From Phallusia mammillata (taxonomy: Eukaryota; Chordata; Ascidiacea; Phlebobranchia; Ascidiidae): a stretch of 64,000 nucleotides of DNA. The stretch spans positions 62,001-126,000 of the forward strand of contig QLIY01000365.1 in the NCBI GenBank assembly GCA_003260075.1, read 5' to 3'. Each line of letters starts with the position of its first letter. Position 1 is the stretch's first letter. The notes below the pieces were generated by a model. That model worked only from the letters and a program-made list of their open reading frames with translations. It was not told where the DNA came from and ran no database searches. This document shows, piece after piece, positions 11,613 to 23,600 of the stretch. The position numbers were made by a program, and so were the translations under genes.

Positions 11613-14600
11613 ATGCTTGGAAATCGTGGAAACAACTCGAAAGAGGGCGCAGGCGACCCGGGAGCCTGGACAGTGTATGACCGCATCGAAGAGGTCAAAG
11701 GTAACGACGTTGCCATGGTTTTAAAACTTTAAATCGGGGTTCTTAAGTGATAACAGCCTTGTATGGCAAAGTACAGGTGCCCTAGAAAAATGAATCAAGC
11801 CAATGATGTTCCGTTATTATGTTGCTAACCGGGTAATATCTTTACTGGAGCACAACTAAAATTGATTTTAAATTTGATCACCTAAAAACATAACAACACT
11901 TTATGTTTAGGCGGGCCTATTGCTATAAATAACTCAAGGTGGCCTAGGCCTATACACTGTGACAAACTAAACAAGTATTTTTTATAACACTCAATGTTTT
12001 GGCAATTCTGTGGACGTAGAATTACCCCCTTTAGGCAGTAAATTTGTATTTTTCATCTACCGACCATCAGGAGGCATGTCACCGGCCCCTTGGGGTGTCG
12101 CAAATCCCAATCTGGAAACCACAAAGTATTGGGAAATTTGTAACCACATTGTGTTTTAGGAAAGTTGACGTTGAAACGTCGGGATCAGGAAGCTTATTAC
12201 ACTTTCTCTCAGCAAAAAATCAGCGAAAACGAGGAACTAATCGCGGCACTGCGTTCTGAGATAAAAGAGAAACAAATACAGCAGAAGCGAAGTCTGAACG
12301 CGGATGAATATGTGATTCGCGAAGGATTTAGTAAAAATCGCGAAAGTCAGTTGGCGATGCAAAGGTGAGAAAACGTCACATGAAATTAGGGGTGCAAAAT
12401 GGGTCATGGTGAAAAACGTTGCTCCCTAAAGCTTTTAAAGTATTAACGCAGTGGTTCCCAATGTTTATCGACGAATTGCTCACTTAACAATTCAAAACAT
12501 TTTCATTCCTCCCCAATAGATTACATAGTAGATGCTAAATCATACAAAGATCATTTAAAATTGGGTCTTTTAATAACTTCACAGGTGATATTTCCAGAGT
12601 TAAAGTGTTTATTTACAATCCACTTATTAAATTTAAAGTTAATTCCTCCCCTCAAGTTTAAAAATTCCTTCCCAGAACCAAGGAATTACTGAATAAACAT
12701 TTGAATAATGCAAAATTCACGAATAGGCTATGTGTATATTTTAAAAGGGCAAATTGCTGCAATTCAAAATATGTTTAAGCGTGGTGCGAGCGATTGTGAC
12801 AGTACAAAGCCAAAACTGGGTCCAAAACATCATTTTAAAGGCCCCCCAAAAGGCCAAGTGTGGCTCAATTAGAACCTTCAAGTTCGTGCAAACTCATTGG
12901 TCTACAGGGCAAGGTTTGAACTCTCAACCTTCTGATCATCAGGTACACGGTGGGCAACGCGATCACCGAGAAGAATGAGCACGTGTTTGACAAAGTGAAG
13001 CAGCTCAATATGGCGCGTCATGAGAAGAACAGACGCAAGAGGAAAATTGAACAGCTTCTTCTCACACTGAGAGATTTGAAATGCGCAGCGAGAACTGGAG
13101 ATGAGAATGAATCGAGGTGAAAATAGACTAGGATAAATTTGTTTTCCAACTTCTCTAGACCCAAGTGCACTGAGTCACTTTTCAGAACAGGGGTAAATTG
13201 GGCGACTTTAAAATGCACAATCTGCGCAAACTTTGACTAGCAGTGCAGTTCAATCATAACCATACAAATCATGGAATGTATCTTCGCCAATAGGCAAATT
13301 AGACGTGTTTTAAGTATAACAGAACCGTTTTTCGCAGTTGAACGCTTTAAGCAAAGTTAAATTTATGTTTGAAAATTGCCAGGGGGAAAACGAGAAAAAA
13401 TGGTGTAAAGAACCTTTGCAATCATCACAAAAGTCGAACAAAGCACTAAGTAAAAAATGCTTACTAAGAGTTTTTGTAGCAATCTAATAAGTCATATGAC
13501 TCGATTTTATAACTCGGTAAATCTCTGACAATACTCGGGGGGGGGGGGATCATAAAAGTCAAACAAACCACTGAGTAAAAAATGCTTACTAAGAGTTTTT
13601 GTAGCAATCTAATGAGCCATATGGCTTAGTCATATGACTCGATTTTATAACTCGGTAAATCTCTGACAATACTCGGTTGCAGCCAAAGAGTTCGAGTTTT
13701 GACGACGTCGATCGACAAGATGAAAATGAAATGTGGATCGGCCAGGTTTATACAAAAGACTTACAAGCAGGTGATAAAAAGGATACCAGAACAGTGCTTC
13801 CAAAAACATTTACAATTTAGAACTTTTAACCACAATCAGTGTTTCGAAAACTGATTCACATATGACGAAGTTAACCGGGACCAGTGTTTCCAACAACTTT
13901 TTTCTAGATTTTGTTTCACCTGGAGAGGGACAGTTTGACTCTGCCCGGGCGACTCAATCAACTCGAATCGAGTCTGCAGAGTGTCAAGAACGAGTTAAAC
14001 AACGAACTCTTGCAGATACAGTCCGACGCAAAAAACGCTTTTGAACAAACGAAAGTGGAAAAAGTAAGAAAACTCAAACCCATTGCTACAATATATTTTA
14101 ATGTTTCAATGTCACTGCACAAGGTCTTCGCAAACCTTTTCAACTTGCACTAACTGAAATCTCACAGGCCTAACTTGACACCATCAGCAGTCAATACTCT
14201 GACGTTTCGTTGTCAGTAATATATTAACGCGTTTTCGCCGATTCTGTTGCAATGATGCGATGTTAATGCCCAAAGGGATTTATAAACGCACATGAAAATA
14301 TATTTTGCGCAGAAACTGGCATGTAGTTACAGCGTGCACATCTCATGTCGCTCTCAGTGTACTCAGGAGCTTGTTTGTATGACCAGACACATGGAAATCT
14401 ATGCTGCGCATAAACTGGTGTGTGGCCACAGGGGGGGGGGAGAGCTTGTTTGTATGACCAGACACATGAAAGTCTATGCTGCGCATAAACTGGTGTGTGG
14501 TCACAGCGTGCACATCTAATGTTGCTCACAGTGGTCCTCAGTGAACCCAGGGAGCTTATACGTATACGCAAACACATGAAAATCTATGCTGCGCAAACAG

Positions 14601-17205
14601 CGTGCACATCTAATGTTAACCACACTGGCCTTGGGTGTACTCCGGGAATTTGCCCAAACACTTAAAAGTTACAAGGAACATTTCATGAATCTTGAGTAAA
14701 ATCTAAACTACATCAACTGTTTTTCAGGAGCAACTTGACACTAAGATTCTAAAGCTGAAGCGAGCTCGAGATTCGACCTTGGCTCAGACGCGAAAGAAGT
14801 TTAAGAAACTGAGTCAGGAAGGTCAAGAGAAGGATTCGAGACCGAGAAAGCGACACACGAACAGAGGGGCAGGAGATAACCTGGTAAGGCGGATAAATTA
14901 TTACGCGGGAAGGAGTGATTTCCCGGGGTAAGGGGGATTTCCCGAGATAACACAATTAAAAATTTATTCCCAAAAAATATTTTACAGTATAAAGTCACAG
15001 TTTTTGGATGTGAACAAAAATAATTCGTATAAATAACATCATAATTGTGGCGTAGCTGTGTAAGTAAACAACACGGCAGCGGGACCCCCCCCCNAGCTGT
15101 GTATGACGTTACAGTAAACAACACGGCAGCGGGACCCCCCCCCAATATGACGTAATGTATTGAATTTCGCTTCTCTATTGCAATTAAAAATGCTTAATTA
15201 AAAAAAACTTCTCAAAGTCAAAAAAGTGGATAAAAATAATTCGTGAAAATGACATCACGATTGTTCTTTTGTGACGTAATAACTATGTATGACGTCATAG
15301 GACATGTTACGTCGGCGGGAGACGAAGGGTCGTCACTTTTGGGAGCAGGTCCGAAGTTTCTGGGTTTTGAAGAAGACGATGGATAGATTGCGGGAACATA
15401 TGTGTGTTGCAGAGCCGGCCTATATCGCCGAAGCGTTTCGACGACAGATTCAACGGTCAGTGGTTCGAATCTCAGCACTGGTGACAGTTTTCTCAAAGCG
15501 GTTTAAGAATTACAAAAATATGTCAGAAGTAACTGATCGTAAGCTTATAGGCTAGTGTTTCTTAATCATTTCAAGAAACAAGTTTGCCTTAGCGGACTTA
15601 GTGGACTTAGCCTATACACGAGCTTTCTAGTTTCTAAAAGTTTAGAACAATAAAAATATTACACCTTTCCCGTACGAACTTAAGATTACTATATTATTGT
15701 TTAATCCCACATGGTTTGAGGCGTTAGTGTGTTATTATCAAACACTTTTTTAAAGTTGCAATTTAGTATTTTTGCCATATATGCAAGAATTCTGGCTATT
15801 ATATGACTATAAATCGCCATAAATAAAGAGATTATGTCCCAATTAGATCGTTGAATGCTAAAAACTTTGCAAAATGTTTGCAGAAACACGGAACTTGATA
15901 AAATGGTTGAGGTTCTGTCAGAAAGAAAAAAATCACTTTCACAAACACAGGGTAAGTCGTGAAAAAACTTAAAATATTGTTTCATCGAATCAACGAAAAT
16001 TACATTTGTGATGTTTTTGGTCAGTCGAAATTACTGATCAGCTGGCCAAGGTCAAACAAGGTCACCAGGAAATGTTGGATGAGACCATGAGTCAAAGTCA
16101 GAAGCTTCAAGGCAACCGTGAAGAGGTGGCAAATCGGATGAGAGCAGCTGTAGATCGACTTCGCAATATTCAGCAAATTATTTTCCGCGTTGCGTCAGCT
16201 GTTGATGGAATCCGACATAAAGTGACCAAGTGCGATTGGGTAAGGCACAACATCCAACGCATGAACTAAACCGATTTCGGGCTTTGTACGTAAGGTCATG
16301 GGTTCAAACCCCGTTGAAGAATTTTGTATTATTTTATTAAACAGCTAAAAACATACGTGTCCCTAACTAAACGTACTATAGAATCTAAGTTTATAATGCT
16401 ATGTGCAAACTAAGATAAATGTCAGGCACATCTTTGATAAGCTTCCTTCTTTGAATTCACCTAATTGAAGTAGGCTGACTGCGACTCCATTAAAAAACCA
16501 AGCCTATTGGACAATCCGTTTGCTGTTTTTTTGACATAACTGGCTAAGTTACGTTACGACTTCGTCCCGTAACATTTTAAAACGACAACGACTTCACTTT
16601 AAAAGTATGTCTTAACGTCTCATGAGTGAGACTCTACAACCCTGTCCGTAAGACATATACAAGGTGATCTCACAATTATGATACGAAACTAGGCACGAAA
16701 CTTTGGGGGGGGGGTAAGACCCATACAAGGTGATCTCACAATTATGATACGAAACTAGGCACGAAACTTTGCCATAAGCCAGATAAACTTTGTTGTGCGC
16801 AGGTGGCGAAAGAGGCCAGACAAAAGCTCGGAAACACAAAGGTAGAAATTATTATGGGAAACACTGAACCCCTGGAGACGTTAAATCCGTTTTCGGAAAC
16901 ACTGAAAACGTTTTTGCAGAGCGGAGAAAAAATTCACACCCTCCACGAATGGGTGGAAAGGAACAAACAATCTGCTGAGGTAGGGTTTAGGACAGTGATT
17001 CTCAAACTGTGTGACGTGAAATTTTCCAATTTTAGAGTGCAATCATCTCCTGGCGATTTAGGACTTCATAACTAAATGCTGGTGTGCATGACAATGTTTC
17101 AAGCCTTATGTTTTTGCTATTGGTAATGAAAAGCATCCTTACCCACCACAATTGGGTGGAAAATTACCATTTTTAAACAACCTTTGTTATGTTTACCTGC
17201 GAAGT

Positions 17206-17287
<82 letters not shown>

Positions 17288-17948
17288 CTCGCATGTTGAA
17301 AAAGTTTGAGAACCACTGGTTTAGGGGCGTTCCAACAAGTAACCCATAGAGACATTTGTTAAGATTGTTCCTAAACTCTAAATGTTATTGCGTGCTCACA
17401 CTATCGGCTGAATTTTTTTTATCTTCTCTGAATATAACTTTAAAAACATGTAGTAGGATAAGAAGGTTATGTTGAATGTTTCAATGAAGTTCGAAAACTT
17501 GTTTTTAAAATGATCCCGGCCAGTTCATTAGGATTAAGCAAACGCAAAAGCGATCAGTCCAATAATATACATATATACATACATGAGTACGAAATGTAGA
17601 ATAATTTAAATAATCACCTCGCGTCCCAACTATATAAGCTATTTAAGTTACGAAACCCACACAAACTCGCTTTTTTGCCCTTACCAGGAACCCAGTCAAC
17701 TTAGTGAGATCCTGACGAGCGACTTCCCTCAAGAGATGTTGGCAGATATGACAGAATCATCTCCTTACAACACAAGGATCGTAATAGATGATGAGGAGGA
17801 CATCCTTCCGGCGGAGGACTTCCTCTGCGATGATGACGACACCAATGACGAATATCTGTCACGTGACGTCATCAAGTCGGCGATGGAGAACATGTCCGAC
17901 AGCGCCAACGTGCGGAAGAGAAGGAAACGACAGAAGGCCAAGAAATAA
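11613..17948 (+). CDS. ODAD3: Outer dynein arm docking complex subunit 3 (CCDC151-like), complete
   Basis: Coiled-coil protein of the complex that anchors outer dynein arms to axonemal doublet microtubules, hence needed for motile cilia and sperm tails. Eleven exons join in frame: 11613-11700, 12160-12364, 12943-13116, 13683-13770, 13908-14063, 14728-14883, 15301-15455, 15884-15951, 16025-16239, 16803-16979, 17688-17948, giving about 580 residues against about 595 in vertebrate ODAD3. The N-terminal half matches the family order: a helix with DQEAYYTFSQQKISENEEL, then VIREGFSKNRESQ, KVKQLNMARHEKNRRKRKIE and ERDSLTLPGRLNQLESSLQ. The C-terminus has the family signature PYNTRI followed by an acidic patch and a basic tail (RKRRKRQKAKK). 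The start is the first ATG of the exon, 24 bases after a possible splice acceptor. Intron 10 carries an 82-base G run; other introns carry haplotype duplications but no exon is affected. Confidence 0.92.
11709..11720 (+). promoter_or_regulatory. Possible RFX X-box half site just inside ODAD3 intron 1
   Basis: GTTGCCATGG, the left half and centre of the palindromic RFX motif, lies 9 bases after the first exon; the right half (TTTT) is degenerate. RFX factors drive ciliary genes in animals, so the location fits, but a half site could be chance. Confidence 0.3.
14290..14640. repeat. Tandem repeat in ODAD3 intron 5
   Basis: Units with ACACATGAAAATCTATGCTGCGC and GTGCACATCTAATGTT recur three times, one of them doubled across a G run at 14432. 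Open frames on both strands here are repeat artefacts. Confidence 0.65.
17206..17287 (+). other. 82-base G run
   Basis: Homopolymer in ODAD3 intron 10; probable assembly gap or join. Open frames across it (poly-Gly, poly-Pro) are not genes. Confidence 0.75.
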
Positions 17949-17959
17949 ACGGGATTAGG

Positions 17960-17965
17960 AATAAA
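17960..17965 (+). terminator. Polyadenylation signal of ODAD3
   Basis: AATAAA 12 bases after the ODAD3 stop codon; a second AATAAA overlaps the stop at 17944-17949. This implies a very short 3' UTR. Confidence 0.6.
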
Positions 17966-18723
17966 ATAGATTCAATTCAGATCGTGTGGTTTTGAGTTGT
18001 GATGTAGGAAAGCTGGGCCACAGACTTTCGCTGGACGGGTTTAATTGCAAATTTCCGAATATATTTAGAGTATTTAAAACATTTTTTGGGGGGGGGGGCT
18101 TTTCCGATAACACTCGGCAACAAAAAAATATTTTTTTATTGGTGTCTGTAATGTTTTAACTGATTTTGACTAATTCTAGCGCCCTGATTTCAAAAATGCA
18201 ATCGGTTTATCTGTATCACGTCTAGTTTTCCTGTTATGGTACATCCATGTTTGAAAAACAATCTAAACACTATAGTGAAACTTATGATCATACTTTCAAT
18301 TCCAAATCCCCACACATGTGAAACTATGTCAGTAAACACTATGTGAAAATATGTTAAACGGTTATAAATAGCGGCTGTGGGTTGTCACACCTTTTCATTT
18401 CATCTTGTCAATGCGGAAACGATTTTCCTACTTGATAACCAAAAACGTTCCTGATAAGAACATGGAAAAGACAAACTTATCTTACTGAACTGGACACAAA
18501 TAAACTAATAGAGCGTTTTTTTTAATTGATTTTAGTGCTTACATGCATAATAGCGTATTAGGCTTTTTTTGCGAGCATTAACAGTCATAAGGCAAGGCAT
18601 TGGCTGGAAAAAAACTAGCCTACGGTGGTGTTCGAACCCACGACATAGTGTTCCCAGGGCCGTAACTCTACCCTATCTTCGTTAACTTGCCAAAGTTGAA
18701 CATTTCGATCTTTTAAAAAGAGT

Positions 18724-18729
18724 TTTATT
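18724..18729 (-). terminator. Candidate polyadenylation signal of the RNF4-like gene
   Basis: AATAAA on the minus strand about 130 bases after the stop codon. Confidence 0.4.
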
Positions 18730-18859
18730 TTCTACACACAAAGAAAAGGAATCGGAAAAGAAATGCCGCGAATGAATAAAAGAAGATTTGAATAAAAATT
18801 GAAACCTGCAACTCGTCAGTGACCTTTCGACCTTGGAATTACAGAAAAGCATAGTGACG

Positions 18860-21800
18860 TCACGAGATAGGTAAGTACAGTGGATGAGTCGTGCGTTCGG
18901 TGAGTTTTTTCCGGCAGGTGGGGCATTTGTGCGTTGCACGAATGCTTGTGAAAATACAGGGTTTGCAAAACACGTGACCGCAGTTGGTGGAACGGATCTC
19001 TGATCCTCTTTCGAGCAGCTGCAAACGAAATAAGATGAGCGAAGGTGATTTTGTACGTACTATTACAGCGCAAAGGCTACGAGCGCTGAGCATAAATAAC
19101 GTCACTTATAAGCTACGCTTGTCATACCGTCCTTATTTTTAAGATGTTATTTTGAAAAGTATTGTTCTCATTTCAAAGAAATGTCGTTGTTTTTGACGTA
19201 AGTCCTTAGTTTGTCTAGTTTTAAGTCAAATCCCTGCTACAGGGAAAAGTAAATCTAGACAAAAGATGTCGTTAGATGCACGAAGTGTTTTTATACGAAC
19301 AAGGAGTTGTTGGAACATATTATTTTGAGCCAAAAGTATGGCATCTGTATGTCATGTCTCGTATGAATGCAAAGCTCTGTTCAAAAACGCTTGTTTCGTT
19401 TGGTATAAAAATTTAAATTTTCGGTCGTCTTTATTTTTGAAGTTGCCCACTTAAGAATGCAGAAAATTAGTTTTCAGGTACATACAATGGTGGGATTCAG
19501 CCAGTTCGCACCGGTTCTATAAACCCGTCACGCTAAAATTTTATGAGATCTGCGAACCGGTTAACATTACTGGTTACTGTCAATGGACTTTTTGTAACAG
19601 AACCGGCTAAAACTTTCGTGATAGAAACGGCTGACAAAAAATTCGAATCCCATCATTGGGCACACACATTAGGCTATTACCTTGTCTAGGTGTTCGAGAC
19701 ATACAGGGCATTTTAACCGAAGTACAGCAGCTTGTTGTTCTTCAGTAGAGGTTTCTGGATGATTGTTGTTAGTTATTGTGCTGGTACCGGTTCGGTTCTG
19801 TGACGAAACAACAGTTTTATGTGACGTAACAACCTTATTGTGAGACAAGTGTATTACATTGTGACGTACCAGCTGTGAAGGTGACGTCAGATCGACAAAA
19901 GGTACTTCTGTGACGTTATTGGGGGTTGAGCACGTCAAATCAACTGAAACACAACAAAAGAAATCTGTTTCAGACAAAATTTAGTTTCAACAAATGTAAC
20001 GACAAAAAAATGCAAATACTATTTTGAACTGGAGACTCTTTTTTTTCTTACTTATTTCCCAACACAGCTAAATTTCAAATGCTAATCTAAGTCTAAGTCT
20101 AGCTTTGGGACTGAGTTCTTAAAAGCAATGTTCAAATCACAGGCCCAAAGCTAATGCAACCCGCAATCACACGTGTACATACCAAAGGACAGCAACACGT
20201 ATATAATCTTTTTTCTATTGTTTATCATGCACTGTAGTACTACGCGCATTCAGTGTTATTTACTCTGATGAAGGCGACCTGTATAGGACGTCGAAACGTC
20301 GGAATAAAACTACATTTGCCAGATAAGCTCTATTAACTTGATATTATGCCTGGCAGCAATAGCTTATACATTATCCTAACACCTTCAAGGTGGTAAAACT
20401 AAAACAGACCAATCGCATTATCGGAACACCGGTTTGACAGTGAGAAAATAGCTGGGTATTAACCACCAAAATGAAGCTGGTCAGCAATCGCAATTGCGCT
20501 AAAACTAAAAAAGATACGATACTGAAATTTTGACACAATATTCTACGCTTTTAAACCTCACCCTCTTCATTATCAGATTGATCTTGATAAATCCAATTCT
20601 CGGTTATTTCCAGCATAACCTGTTCAGCAGTTTTCAGACCAAGCAAGTCTTTACATGAAGACATTTTGAACTATTCTACTCTGCTACCTTACGACGCTGC
20701 AACTGATTTTAAATTGAGCCCTACGTCGCTTATACACACTCGCCGAAACGGTTTTGCACGCTCAAGCCGGGACTTGTATTCAGCGAACAGCTGATCGCAT
20801 ACGTCACAGCGATACGGGACGCTGATTGGTCGAGCGCTTCAACGGTCTCAAACGACAATAGGCGAGTTTATTAAATGGCAACGGAAGAAAGGGTTCTGTG
20901 TGCTCAGTGACGTAACAATGCAAACAAAGCGTTTCGGTTTAACACGTGGTAAATTTTCCTTTTTTTCCAGTCCCACATACTATGAATTGAGTCCACAAAA
21001 ATGTAGCTAAATGATTTATTTTTGTTTGGCAAAGTATGCTATCAGCAATAGGGACTTTATTACAACAGAACAACATGACATCTTGACAGGTAAACTTACA
21101 TCCAAACTTGCAAAACTTTTGTGTTCGGCAACTTAGTCGCTGCGTTTTAAGAACAAAGCTTTGGAGCTCAAACCTGCCACAGTTACAACAAAATTTTGCA
21201 AAGAATGTTTGGCAACCCTCTTTGTTTAACTTGCAAAGCTTTTGTGTATGACAACTTGACCACCCAGTTTTTAGTTTAACAACAGATGTTTTAATCATTG
21301 CCAGTCTATTGAGGAAACGAACAAAATATTAATCCCACATTTAAACCACTAGTCCGCTACAGTTTATTGCTTTCGACATTCAAAAAAAATCAGCTAATAT
21401 TACTGAACACACATTTCTTTGCAAATTTATTCACCAACAGACATAATATCGCAACCCCTTTGTTGAACTTGCAAAGCATTTGTGTATGATAACTTGACCA
21501 CTACGCTTTTCAGTTTTAACAACATATGTGTAAAAGCCTCATCCTGTGGCAGTTACAACAAAATTTAATAAAGAAGGTTTGGCAATTCAATGAAATGAGT
21601 TTAACACTTAACAATCAAAAAGGTCGTTATAAAAGCATAAGGCATTGTCAGTCTATTGAGGACAAAAATGAAACAAACAATCAATCGATCCTATGTTTAA
21701 AGTACTACATTATAAAAGTTTCACCATTTACAACAAAATTTCGGCTAATATAACTTAACACATATTTCTTTTAGTCAGAAAGTTTTGTTTTTTAATTTTA

Positions 21801-23600
21801 ACAACAAATGTTCAAAAGCCTAAACCTGCAGCAATTACAACAAAACTTTAATGAAATGAGCATTGATTTAACAATCAACAAGGTTGTTAAGGCATAAGGC
21901 ATTTAGCCATTGTCAGTCCATTTACAACTAAATCACTAGTCCCCTACAGTTTAAAGCAGGGGTGTCCAACACGTGGCATGCATGCCAAAAGTGACATGCA
22001 GAGCATTTGAAAATGGCACACAAGCTTTTGCGAATTCAGATGGTAAACATTAGGATTTTTCACGCAATTAAATTTGTTTCTATTGATTCTTCTTGGCCTT
22101 TATTCTAACTTCTGTAAAGATTACCAGTAGTAAAGTTACACAACCCACTATATAAATTGTTCGTTTTTTGACAAAACTTAAGCCCCGTTGCAAACTATTT
22201 GTATCTTGTGTCGTAAACATAATTACAGGTTTATGGAGTATCATAAACTGAGCCGGTACCGTTAAGATGTTTAAGAAATGGTTTGGCAAAAGTACCAAAC
22301 GTTGGCACACCAGTATATTTTAAAACTAAATTTAGCATGGTGGTGTGTTCGAGTTGGACACCTCTGGTTTAAAGCTTTTAACACTTTAACACAAATCTGC
22401 TTATATAATTAACACATATTTCTTTGCAAATTTAGTCAGCAACAGAGAAAGCTTTACCGATATCGTCGTTCTGAACTCTTCTTCGTCTCCGAGATCTGGC
22501 AGTTGTTGTTGGAGATAAAGAATCAACCAAAATAACGTCATTGCTAGAGTCCGACGTCTCTGGCTGCCGATGCCTTCTGCGTCTTCCGCTAAACATTAAA
22601 GAACATTTTAGGTTGCGTCCTCTCACCATGAGAAAATTTGGACAGGAAATGACAACTAGTCATAACAGTGACATAACAACAAACAATGAAAAAAATGTAC
22701 CTAGTCTCATGTCACAAATACCATTTCAGTCTTGCTAAAGCTGCGGCTCAAAATGTAGAAGTGTGAGAAATAGCACTTCATATTATGTGCAAAAATTCAA
22801 ATCCAAAAGGGTCATTAATAACACTTTACTGTATCAAGCTACCGAAAGCCAGAGAAATCATCCTTTTTTAAAATCTAGGACATTGTTAAATGTAATTGTT
22901 AAAAGTACTGTGTAAAAAACTTGACAACAGTTGCTAACTAGTATCATTTCACTTGACAATATGTCACTTGCTGCAGGCAAGCTAATCCACAACACCACTA
23001 AACCACACAATTAAGTTAAGGGTCTAAATCAGGGGTGGGGAACCTGCGGCCCATTTGCCTTTTTAATGTGGCCACCGTCACAATTTTGTTAAAGAACAGT
23101 ATACAACACAGCATAAAAAAACAATGAAATGCTTATGCACAAATATTTCGTTGAAATGACTTCGACATTATTGGTAATCTTCCCATTCCACATTATGACG
23201 CCTAACTTATTAAAATTGCCACACTTTCAACCGTTTGCTATATTTGTGACGTAACAGTCCCATGAATGCCTCAATGAAATATAAAACCACTTGTGTGCTT
23301 TGGGCATTTTACAAGAAATTTGAAGATAACAAAATATTAGGCCCCCTTGAAAATGTTGTGCAATTCATGCAGCCCGCCGCTCTAAGTAGGTTCCCCACCC
23401 CTGGTCTAAATTGACAAAAAAGTGGCACATTGATACCAAGGGCTTTTGACCAATTGTCTAACTATCCGGACTGTTGTAATTCTCACCAGTCTTTTGCGGT
23501 CAGTGATATAGTTTTGAAACCACAAACTTTATTCAAAACTTACTCACCGTCCGGCAAGAGGTCTTTCAACCGTTTGAATTTCATCAGCGTCACTTGTCAT
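18860..23600 (-). CDS. RNF4: RNF4-type SUMO-targeted RING E3 ubiquitin ligase, complete
   Basis: Nuclear E3 ligase that binds poly-SUMO chains and ubiquitylates SUMO-modified proteins. Four exons join in frame: 23548-23600, 22458-22588, 19681-19943, 18860-19018, giving 201 residues (vertebrate RNF4 is about 190). The N-terminal part has an Arg-rich run (RGRRRRHRQ) and hydrophobic-acidic SUMO-interacting motifs: VILVDSL, then DDIVDLTC created across the exon 2/3 junction, then VPFVDLT. The C-terminal RING is C3HC4: CPVC at the end of exon 3, then CGHVFCKPC and CPTC in exon 4. The protein ends HPLYLPIS, like the HPIYI end of RNF4 that helps RING dimerisation. The exon 1 start is the only ATG that supplies the phase-2 donor needed by exon 2. 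Identification as the RNF4 ortholog rests on remembered family features, not a search. Confidence 0.9.
20562..20664 (-). CDS. Possible alternative first exon of the RNF4-like gene
   Basis: An ATG-initiated open stretch of 34 codons (starts MSSCKDLLGLKTAEQ, ends QDQSDNEE) ends at a good donor, G|GTGAGG, in phase 1. This is exactly the phase of the RNF4-like exon at 19681-19943, so splicing would give ...SDNEE-VDLTC and keep two SUMO-binding motifs and the RING. The exon lies inside intron 2 of the main transcript. The upstream 200 bases (20690-20900) are richer in CG than the surroundings and could be a promoter. It could instead be the first exon of an unrelated gene, but no other acceptor in phase was seen downstream. 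Confidence 0.5.
20940..22440. repeat. Degenerate tandem repeat array in RNF4-like intron 2
   Basis: Units of roughly 300-400 bases recur about four times, each with versions of AACTTGCAAAGC, GTTACAACAAAATTT, CCAGTCTATTGAGG and ACACATTTCTTTGCAAATTTA. The last unit is interrupted by a hAT-like element at 21957-22369 and the array ends at the exon 22458. Confidence 0.65.
21957..22369. mobile_element. hAT-like MITE in RNF4-like intron 2
   Basis: Inverted ends CAGGGGTGTCCAAC and GTTGGACACCTCTG with no coding capacity. Confidence 0.6.
23030..23403. mobile_element. hAT-like MITE in RNF4-like intron 1
   Basis: Inverted ends CAGGGGTGGGGAACCTGC and GGTTCCCCACCCCTG; interior AT-rich and non-coding. 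Confidence 0.65.

Noticed and set aside
17152..17355. Open frames of poly-Gly and poly-Pro across G runs (also at 26574, 38034-38410, 38902-39160 and 55694)
   Set aside because: They exist only because a homopolymer has no stop codon; flanks are repeats or intron, and the runs look like assembly joins.
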